Shown here piece by piece: positions 58,156 to 64,000 of a DNA stretch of 64,000 nt. The DNA is from Saccharopolyspora ipomoeae. Lineage in GTDB: Bacteria > Actinomycetota > Actinomycetes > Mycobacteriales > Pseudonocardiaceae. Where the stretch lies: contig NZ_JASAOF010000016.1 in the NCBI RefSeq assembly GCF_029952525.1, forward strand, positions 1 through 64,000. The letters run 5' to 3'. The position numbers and the translations under genes were made by a program. Under the pieces are notes generated by a model. The model searched no databases. It was not told the origin of the DNA and saw only the letters and a program-made list of their open reading frames with translations. Each line of letters begins with the position of its first letter. Positions within the stretch are counted from its first letter, which is position 1.

Positions 58156-60339
58156 TCAGCGCGGCCCCTGGGGCGGGGGCGGGCAGTGGATGATCGGCTG
58201 CGGGTTGTACTTCACCTTCTGGTTCTCGGTGCGGACCTCGCCGGTCGTGATGTCCCGGATGGTGCGGGTGTCCACGACGGTGAAGCCGGGCGTGCCCTTG
58301 CTCGGGCTGCACGGACCGTTGGTCGGGCCGGGCTTCTCCACCGGCGGCGTCGGCTCGGTGCGCGGACCGGTCGACGACTGCACGTCGAACTGCTTGGTGC
58401 CCCACAGCTTCACCGTGATCGACGACGGCGTCCACTCCGTGGTGATCATGATGCCGCTCTTGGCGACGTTCTTGAACTTCACGTCGATGAGGCTCTGCCC
58501 GCTCGGCGACTGGAACACCGTCGCCTCGCGACCCGCCGGGTAGCGGCTGATGTAGTAGCTGTGCGCCTTGTGCTCGACGTCCTTCATGCCCGCGAAGTAC
58601 GAGGCGTTGTACAGCGTGGTCGCGAACTGCGAGATGCCGCCGCCCACGGCCTTGCCCGGGTGACCGTCCTCGATGATCCCCGACTCGACGTAGCCCTGCG
58701 GCACACCGCGCGGACCCGTGTAGCCGTTGAGGCTGAACGTCTCGCCCGGGCGCAGGATCGCGCCGTTGACCTGCTCGGCGACCCGGCGGATGTTCACGCC
58801 CGAAGCCGGTTCGAAACCGCCGGTCTGGAACTCGCCCACGACCTCGCGGATGCCCAGCTGGTTGGCCTGATCGGTGGTGAACTGCGCCGGAGCCGGCATG
58901 TAGACCGCCTGCACCGAGCGCTGCTGCGGCTTCTGCACCGTCTCCAGCATCGGCGCCAGGCTCTTCTCCCAGTCCACGCCGACGCCGTCCTCGGACGGGT
59001 GCACGACCGGGGCGCCGTTCTCCAGCTTGATCTCGGCGTCCTTGCCGGGCTTCATCGTCTCGCGCAGCTGCGGTTCGAGGGCTCCGACCAGCGTCGGACC
59101 GTCGAGCTCGGCCTTGAGACCGCCCCGCCCGTCGGGGGTGAAGCGCAGCGCCTGGGCGATCGCCTCCGGCTCCAGCGTCGCGTCCTTGCCCTGACCGCGC
59201 ACGGTCACCGGGCCGGACACGGCGGGCTCGGCGATCTCGTGCAGCGCCTTCTGCACGCCCTCGCGAGTGGTGCTCACCGGCAGCTGCGTGACCGGCAGCG
59301 GGATCGGACGTCCCTCGGCCCAGTGCGCCTGGATCTCGTTGGCCGCGTGCTGGACGTCGAGGTTCTGCCCCGGAACCGGGTTCACCGCGACGGGCGTGGT
59401 GCCCTCGAAGCGGATGTTGCCGTCGGTGGGCTCCAGCCCCAGCTGCGGGCTGACCTCCTGCAGCGCGGCGACCAGCTGCTCGCGGTCGCTGGTGCTGACC
59501 GGGGTGACGTCGTGGGTGCTGAACAGCGAGCCGATCCGGGTGAACGGGTTCAGCGGCTGCTCGTCGGCCTTCTTCACGGTCGCGGCCCAGTCCATCCGCA
59601 GGCCGACCTCGTCGGGCTTGACGGTGGCGCCGCGGTCGCCGACCTGCAGCCGCACCGGCTTGTCGAGACCGGGTTCGAGCGCGTCGCGGAGCTTGCTCTC
59701 GGCGGCGGCCGGTTCGAGCGTGCCGACGTCGACGCCGGCGACGACCGTGCCGCGCGGCAGCGATCCGCTGGTGAAAAGCAGGTCACCGACGTAGATCAGG
59801 GCTAACGCCGCGGCCGCGGCACCGGCGATCAACCCGCCCTTGAGCAGCTTCTGCCGCTTCTCGTCGACGGGCCGGGGCTCGTCGGAGGAGTTCCAGCCGA
59901 GGTCGGTGCCCGCGACACCACCGCCGCCGAACATCGCGGTCTGCGTCGCGGCCGGGGCCCCGTGCTGGACGGTCGGCTGCTGAGCAGCGGACTGCTGCTG
60001 GGCCGTCGGTTGGTGTTTTTGGTGAGCCGGGGGCTGGTGTGCACCGACGGCCGGGATCGTCTGGGTCTCGCCGATGGGGAACCCGCTGAAGTCGGCGGGC
60101 AGCGCCGCGATCTGCTGGGTCCGCTCGGCGTCGGACTCCTTGGGCGCCGACGCCTCCGGCTTCACGGACTCCGTCGGGGCCGACCCGGTCGACGCCGCCG
60201 CGTCCGGCGTTGCCTCGGGGTCCTGGACCGGCCAGGCCTGCGTGGTCTCGACGTCCGACGCGTTCTGCTGGTCCGGGTCGGTGCGCAGCCGTTCGGTCGA
60301 CGGATCCGCACCACTGGACTTCTCGTGGTTTTCCGGCAC
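58156..60339 (-). CDS. VanW family membrane protein with peptidoglycan-binding-type domains
   Basis: A 727-residue protein. A long acidic and Gln/Ala-rich cytoplasmic part (1-160) is followed by one membrane helix (about 167-190), then an extracellular part with two putative peptidoglycan-binding domains of the VanW-associated type (GVDVGTLEPAAAESKLRDAL, TVKPDEVGLRMD; then EPEAIAQALRFTPDGRGGLK) and the VanW domain (GVNIRRVAEQVNGAILRPGE, TFSLNGYTGPRGVPQGYV, AVGGGISQFATTLYNASYFA). Role in the cell wall is likely but undefined. GTG start with AGGAGAAGGGG. Confidence 0.88.
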   Translation of the reverse strand: MPENHEKSSGADPSTERLRTDPDQQNASDVETTQAWPVQDPEATPDAAASTGSAPTESVKPEASAPKESDAERTQQIAALPADFSGFPIGETQTIPAVGAHQPPAHQKHQPTAQQQSAAQQPTVQHGAPAATQTAMFGGGGVAGTDLGWNSSDEPRPVDEKRQKLLKGGLIAGAAAAALALIYVGDLLFTSGSLPRGTVVAGVDVGTLEPAAAESKLRDALEPGLDKPVRLQVGDRGATVKPDEVGLRMDWAATVKKADEQPLNPFTRIGSLFSTHDVTPVSTSDREQLVAALQEVSPQLGLEPTDGNIRFEGTTPVAVNPVPGQNLDVQHAANEIQAHWAEGRPIPLPVTQLPVSTTREGVQKALHEIAEPAVSGPVTVRGQGKDATLEPEAIAQALRFTPDGRGGLKAELDGPTLVGALEPQLRETMKPGKDAEIKLENGAPVVHPSEDGVGVDWEKSLAPMLETVQKPQQRSVQAVYMPAPAQFTTDQANQLGIREVVGEFQTGGFEPASGVNIRRVAEQVNGAILRPGETFSLNGYTGPRGVPQGYVESGIIEDGHPGKAVGGGISQFATTLYNASYFAGMKDVEHKAHSYYISRYPAGREATVFQSPSGQSLIDVKFKNVAKSGIMITTEWTPSSITVKLWGTKQFDVQSSTGPRTEPTPPVEKPGPTNGPCSPSKGTPGFTVVDTRTIRDITTGEVRTENQKVKYNPQPIIHCPPPPQGPR

Positions 60340-60412
60340 CGCTTCCCCTTCTCCTGTCGGTCCTGCGGTGGGGGCGTTGTGAGGCGCGCGCCCGCGCTCG
60401 CCGGGGGTCCGG

Positions 60413-60733
60413 CTACAGGTACAGGCCCGTGCCCTGATCGGTCTGCTCGGTGGCCACCGCGTGCAGGTCCCGTTCCCGCATCACCAGGTAGGCCTGTCCC
60501 TGGACTTCGACCTCGAACTGCTCATCGGGGTTGAACAGCACCTGGTCGCCCACCTTGACGGTCCGCACGTGACTGCCCACGCCGAAGACCTCACCCCAGA
60601 TCAGCCGCTTGGCCATCTGCGCGGTCGCCGGAATCACGATGCCGCCGCTGCTGCGGCGTTCGCCGGACTCGGCGGCGATGCGCACCATGACCCTGTCGTG
60701 CAGCATCTGGATTTCGAGCTTGGCATCGGTCAC
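60413..60733 (-). CDS. GroES-like (Cpn10) protein, divergent and without GroEL neighbour
   Basis: A 106-residue protein with the Cpn10 pattern: LEIQMLHDRVMVRIAAESGE, a mobile-loop-like RRSSGGIVIPATAQ, WGEVFGVGSH, KVGDQVLFNPDEQFEVEVQG, AYLVMRERDLHAV. It differs from housekeeping GroES, which has YSKYGGTEV where this has FNPDEQFEVEV, and it has a C-terminal extension. No groEL is nearby. It may serve another chaperonin or a different task. It lies downstream of a 196-base gap and precedes the VanW gene by 73 bases. Confidence 0.8.
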   Translation of the reverse strand: MTDAKLEIQMLHDRVMVRIAAESGERRSSGGIVIPATAQMAKRLIWGEVFGVGSHVRTVKVGDQVLFNPDEQFEVEVQGQAYLVMRERDLHAVATEQTDQGTGLYL

Positions 60734-60929
60734 CCGAAAAGTTTACTTGCCCCCACCGGGTGACCCGGGCGCCAGGGGGCCCTCGAAACACCGCGTTGAC
60801 CACGTGATTCGCGATGTCGCTGGGCAGCGCGCGACGACGGGGTCGGACCCAAGTGGGACCGGCCCCGTCCGCATCGTCACGACCTGGGCTTTTGCGCGAT
60901 CGGTACCAGTACGGTCTCGATTCGCCGGA

Positions 60930-62774
60930 TCAGGCGTCCAGACCGCCCATCACCAGCGGTAGCCGACCGGGGCCGGTCGCCGAGATCGTCACCGGCACGC
61001 CCCAGTCCTGCCTGGTCAAACGGCAGGCGGGGTGCTCGATCTCGTCGTCGTCATCGCAGCTGGCGGCCTGGGCGACCACGTGCAGGACGCCGTGCTCGAC
61101 GCCCTCGGCCAGCACCAGGCGGCGGGTCAGGTCGGTGCCCACGCCCGCGCCCTCGACCAGCAGGTCCTCCGGCGTCGAGGTGATCTCCAGGCGGGTGGAC
61201 GGCCCGTAGCGCTCGTCGAGCTTGGTGCCGGGCGGCGGCGTGAACACCACCGCGAGCTCCACCTCGCCCGATCCGATCTCCGTGGAGGGCCGCTTGACCT
61301 GCTGCGAGGCGCCCTCGATCAGCTTCGCCGCCAGCCCCGGCGGGACCGGGCGCTCCAGCCGGTGGGAGGCGGAGGCGACCACGACGAGCTCGCCGTCGAC
61401 GACGGTCGCGCCCGAGGGTTCGGCGAGGTCGGTGGCCAGCGTGGACACCTCGCCGGTGCCGGGCTCGTAGCGGCGGATCGCGCCGTTGTAGGTATCGCAG
61501 ACCGCGACCGAGCCGTCCGGCAGCACCGCCACGCCCAGCGGGTGCTGCAGCAGCGCCTTCTCGGCGGGGCCGTCGGCGTGGCCGAAGTCGAACAGGCCGG
61601 TGCCCACCGCTGTGAGCAGCGCGAACCCGTCGCCGTCGGCCTCGACCCAGCGCAGCGCGGAGGTCTCGGAGTCGGCCAGCCACAGGCGGTCGCCGCCGTC
61701 GGCGAGACCGGACGTCTGGGCGAAGAACGCCTGGTCGGCGGCACCGTCGCGGAGTCCTTCGACGGTGGTGCCCGCGAACCGGCGGACCTGGCCGGTGCGG
61801 GGGTCGAACAGGCCGAGCGTGTGGTTGCCGGCCATCGCGATCACCACGCCCCCGGCGGGTTCCCACCAGGCGACGTCCCACGGGCTGGTCAGCGGCGTTT
61901 CCAGCGCGGGCCCGCTGTCGGAGCCGTCGCGCCACTGCTCACCGGTTCCGGCCAGCGTGGTGACGTGCCCGTCGGCGAGCCGCAGGCCGCGCAGCAGGTG
62001 GTTGACGGTGTCGGCGACGACCACGTCGTAGCCGACCTCGGCGGCGAGCTCGGTGGGCAGCAGCGCGAGACCGGCGGGTTCGGCGAAGGTCGGTTCGGTG
62101 CCGTCGGCGCGACCGCGCTCACCGGTGCCGATGCGGCGCACCACGGTCTCGCCGTCGGGTTCGAACTCCACCAGCGAGTGGTTCGCCGAGTCCGAGACCA
62201 GCAGGTTCCCGTCGTCCAGCGCGACGACCTTGCCGGGGAACCGCAGCGTCGTCTCCGGCGCGGGCGGCGGAACGTAGGGACCGTCGCCGCGGTGCAGCGT
62301 GCCCTTGGCGTCGTGCTCGGCGATGACCTCGGTGATCACGCTGCGCAGCGCCTCGACGTGCCCCTCACCTGCGGCGACGTGCACGACGTAGCCCTCGGGG
62401 TCGACGACGACCAGCGTCGGCCAGGCCTTCACCGCGTAGTTCTGCCAGGTCGTCAGCTCCGGGTCGTCGAGGACCGGGTGGTGCACGGCGTAGCGCTCGA
62501 CGGCCGCGATCAGCGCGTCCGGGTCGGCCTCGTGCTCGAACTTCGGCGAGTGCACGCCGACGGTCACGACCTCGTCCGCGAACTCGGCTTCCAGCGGCCG
62601 GAGCTCGTCGATCACGTGCAGGCAGTTGATGCAGCAGAAGGTCCAGAAGTCGAGGATCACGACCTTCCCGCGGAAGTCCTGGAGCCGGAGCTCCCTCCCC
62701 CCGGTGTTCAACCACTGCCGCCCCACGAGCTCGGCGGCCCGCACCCGACCTCGACGTTTCTGCTGCTCACTCAC
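60930..62774 (-). CDS. Thioredoxin-like NHL-repeat protein (NHLRC2 type)
   Basis: About 614 residues. The N-terminal thioredoxin-like fold carries the redox motif ILDFWTFCCINCLHVIDELR, as in NHLRC2, then HSPKFEHEADPDALIAAVER and WPTLVVVDPEGYVVH. The middle is a six-blade NHL/beta-propeller (VALDDGNLLVSDSANHSLVE, VVVADTVNHLLRGLRLADGH, GVAVLPDGSVAVCDTYNGAI), and the end is a beta-sandwich. Cytoplasmic, function unknown. Start could be GTG 62774 or GTG 62792. Confidence 0.88.
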   Translation of the reverse strand: MSEQQKRRGRVRAAELVGRQWLNTGGRELRLQDFRGKVVILDFWTFCCINCLHVIDELRPLEAEFADEVVTVGVHSPKFEHEADPDALIAAVERYAVHHPVLDDPELTTWQNYAVKAWPTLVVVDPEGYVVHVAAGEGHVEALRSVITEVIAEHDAKGTLHRGDGPYVPPPAPETTLRFPGKVVALDDGNLLVSDSANHSLVEFEPDGETVVRRIGTGERGRADGTEPTFAEPAGLALLPTELAAEVGYDVVVADTVNHLLRGLRLADGHVTTLAGTGEQWRDGSDSGPALETPLTSPWDVAWWEPAGGVVIAMAGNHTLGLFDPRTGQVRRFAGTTVEGLRDGAADQAFFAQTSGLADGGDRLWLADSETSALRWVEADGDGFALLTAVGTGLFDFGHADGPAEKALLQHPLGVAVLPDGSVAVCDTYNGAIRRYEPGTGEVSTLATDLAEPSGATVVDGELVVVASASHRLERPVPPGLAAKLIEGASQQVKRPSTEIGSGEVELAVVFTPPPGTKLDERYGPSTRLEITSTPEDLLVEGAGVGTDLTRRLVLAEGVEHGVLHVVAQAASCDDDDEIEHPACRLTRQDWGVPVTISATGPGRLPLVMGGLDA

Positions 62775-62858
62775 ACGGGGAGTCAACAACACGCCACCAT
62801 CCCGTGTTCCCGGAGGTGGTCGGGTTCATGACGTCGACCACCCGGCCCTCGGAGGCTC

Positions 62859-62903
62859 GCGATTTCAAGGGAAGTCGGGTCCCCGATTTCCATTGAGATC
62901 GGG
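62859..62903. repeat. Dispersed palindromic repeat family 2, copy D
   Basis: GCGATTTCAAGGGAAGTCGG, GTCCCC, then GATTTCCATTGAGATCGGG. It lies 15 bases downstream of the LysR stop codon. Confidence 0.8.
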
Positions 62904-62917
62904 AACCCCCGCACCGG

Positions 62918-63829
62918 TCACGGGGCCGGGAGGAGGGTCGCGGCCGTGGTGGTGAGGGTGGTGAGGGCTGTTTCGACGACCGGGTGCCGGGCGCCTCCGA
63001 GGCGGGTGGCGGCGAGGATGCGGCGGGCCGGGGCGGGTTCGCCGCGCAGCGGGATGCGCACGACCGGCCAGTCGTGGAGGCGGGCGAGGCGCGGGACCAG
63101 GATGATCCCGAAGTGGTGCGCGACCAGGGCCGTTCCGGTGTCCCACTCGTCGGCGTAGTGGGCGATGTTCGGGCTGAAGCCTGCTGACGTGCAGGCCGCG
63201 CGGACCAGCTCGTGGTACGTGCTGCCCGGGCGGCCGACGATCCACTGCTCGTCGGCGACGTCGGCGAGCGAGACGCGGGAGCGCTCGGCGAGCCGGTGCC
63301 CGGCGGGCACGACCAGGTCCAGCGGATCGTCGACGAGGTGTTGCTGGTCGAAGCGCTCATCCGCGGACGGCGGCAGGTCCGCGGTGTTGATCACCAGCGC
63401 CAGGTCGGCCTCACCCGCCAGCAGCAGGTCGAAGCAGCGAGCGGGTTCGGCTTCGATCACCCGGACCCGGACCTGCGGGTAGTGCTCGCGCAGCGCGGCC
63501 GCGGCGGGCGGGAGCAGGTGGGTGGCGGCGGTGGAGAAGCCGCACAGCGTGAACGGGCCGCTGGGCTCGTCCGCCGCGGCGGCGAGCTCGGCGTAGGCGC
63601 GCTCGACCTGGGCGTGCAGCAGCTCGGCGTGCCGCAGCACGGTCCGCGCTGCGGCGGTGAGCTTGACGCCGCGCCCGGACTGCGCGATCAGCTCGGTCCC
63701 GAGCTCGTCGGCGAGCTGGCGCAGCTGGTACGACACCGCCGACGGCGTGTAGTTCAGGGCCGCCGCGGCGGCGGTGACGGTGCCGTGGTGGGACACCATC
63801 TGCAGCACCTTGAGCCGAGGATCGATCAT
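62918..63829 (-). CDS. LysR-family transcriptional regulator
   Basis: A 303-residue LTTR. The winged helix is DPRLKVLQMVSHHGTVTAAA through YTPSAVSYQLRQLADELGTE (about 3-62); the effector domain follows (FTLCGFSTAATHLLPPAAAA, DLALVINTADLPP, GRPGSTYHELVRAACTSAG, HFGIILVPRLARL). It is divergent from an MFS gene at the window end and probably controls it and itself. ATG at 63829, the start of the conserved domain; the longer frame upstream is not part of the family. Confidence 0.92.
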   Translation of the reverse strand: MIDPRLKVLQMVSHHGTVTAAAAALNYTPSAVSYQLRQLADELGTELIAQSGRGVKLTAAARTVLRHAELLHAQVERAYAELAAAADEPSGPFTLCGFSTAATHLLPPAAAALREHYPQVRVRVIEAEPARCFDLLLAGEADLALVINTADLPPSADERFDQQHLVDDPLDLVVPAGHRLAERSRVSLADVADEQWIVGRPGSTYHELVRAACTSAGFSPNIAHYADEWDTGTALVAHHFGIILVPRLARLHDWPVVRIPLRGEPAPARRILAATRLGGARHPVVETALTTLTTTAATLLPAP

Positions 63830-63851
63830 GCAACCATTTTGCACGATCTGA

Positions 63852-63875
63852 TGAAGGAACGTCTGATTTTCTTCA
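63852..63875. promoter_or_regulatory. Possible LysR operator
   Basis: TGAAG (63852-63856) and CTTCA (63871-63875), interrupted dyad of the LysR type in the AT-rich LysR/MFS divergent gap. Confidence 0.35.
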
Positions 63876-63902
63876 GCGGTTTCCGTCGGCAACCTGGAGA
63901 CC

Positions 63903-64000
63903 GTGATCCCCTCGGCGTCCCCCGCTAGCTCGGTCCGCACCGGCCTCTACGTCCTCGTCGTCCTCACCGTCGGCGCCTACCTCCCGAGCCCGCTGCTGCC
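63903..64000 (+). CDS. MFS transporter, N-terminal fragment
   Basis: A frame opening with GTG at 63903 and running past the window end. The visible 32 residues (VIPSASPASSVRTGLYVLVV, LTVGAYLPSPLLP) look like the first helix of an MFS exporter, whose YLPSPLLP motif is common there. It is divergent from a LysR gene, a usual regulator/exporter pair. Family cannot be fixed from this fragment. Confidence 0.6.
   Translation, partial: MIPSASPASSVRTGLYVLVVLTVGAYLPSPLL

Noticed and set aside
1..64000. CRISPR array, prophage or insertion sequence
   Set aside because: The repeats found are dispersed, palindromic and not evenly spaced; no cas, integrase, transposase or phage structural gene is present.

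Overview
The window is GC-rich chromosomal DNA from a filamentous actinomycete, most likely Pseudonocardiales and Saccharopolyspora-like. Supporting signs are the strong GC bias at third codon positions, frequent GTG/TTG starts, a XRE/DUF5753-DUF397 pair, an F420-type reductase, a secreted SSI protease inhibitor, an Erm-type methyltransferase, a bacterial nitric oxide synthase and an actinobacterial rpsF-ssb-rpsR-rplI-dnaB block. The genus is an inference. No prophage, insertion-sequence transposase, rRNA or CRISPR array was seen. The replication block, the DnaA-box cluster and a parS-like site suggest the region is not far from oriC.

Layout. 1-3.0 kb: tail of an Fe-S oxidoreductase, a WhiJ-type regulator pair and a sugar porter. 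3.3-9.9 kb: dcd, tRNA-Gly(CCC), and a run of small metabolic or stress genes (OsmC, F420 reductase, two methyltransferases, SSI inhibitor, two DinB-type proteins, GNAT, SRPBCC). 10-14 kb: dnaB carrying a 130-residue intein in its Walker A motif, then rplI, rpsR, ssb and rpsF; the rpsF ribosome binding site sits in an S6:S18-type leader hairpin. 14-26 kb: a secreted Pro-rich membrane protein, nfo, a GT87 membrane glycosyltransferase, fadE5, a DrrAB-like exporter, an OmpA-like lipoprotein, the crcB fluoride channel pair, a large acidic unknown and an MFS transporter. 26-32 kb: two phoX paralogues with PHO-box-like repeats, flanking an erm-like gene. 32-42 kb: MFS, SDR, amidohydrolase, NOS oxygenase, trmB, a universal stress protein with a CRP-type site, an ABC exporter and a HAD phosphatase. 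43-47 kb: a dynamin/GrpE-like/dynamin operon. 47-64 kb: a Ca-binding-repeat protein, pckG, a ROK regulator, an SGNH hydrolase, a beta-helix membrane protein, a glutamate-type ABC importer, a VanW protein, a GroES-like protein, an NHLRC2-like thioredoxin protein, and a LysR gene divergent from an MFS gene cut by the window end.

How it works together. Several genes fit central metabolism and stress handling: FadE5 could pass electrons through ETF to the Fe-S oxidoreductase at the left edge, PEPCK makes PEP, and PhoX plus PHO boxes handle phosphate starvation. The replication/translation block is wired by an autoregulatory RNA hairpin and by DnaA-box-like sites.

The most unusual feature is between the genes. 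At least five families of dispersed palindromic or hairpin elements (15 copies in 64 kb) sit mostly in 3' or convergent intergenic space. One family keeps fixed outer boxes but has a different, still self-complementary, stem in each copy.
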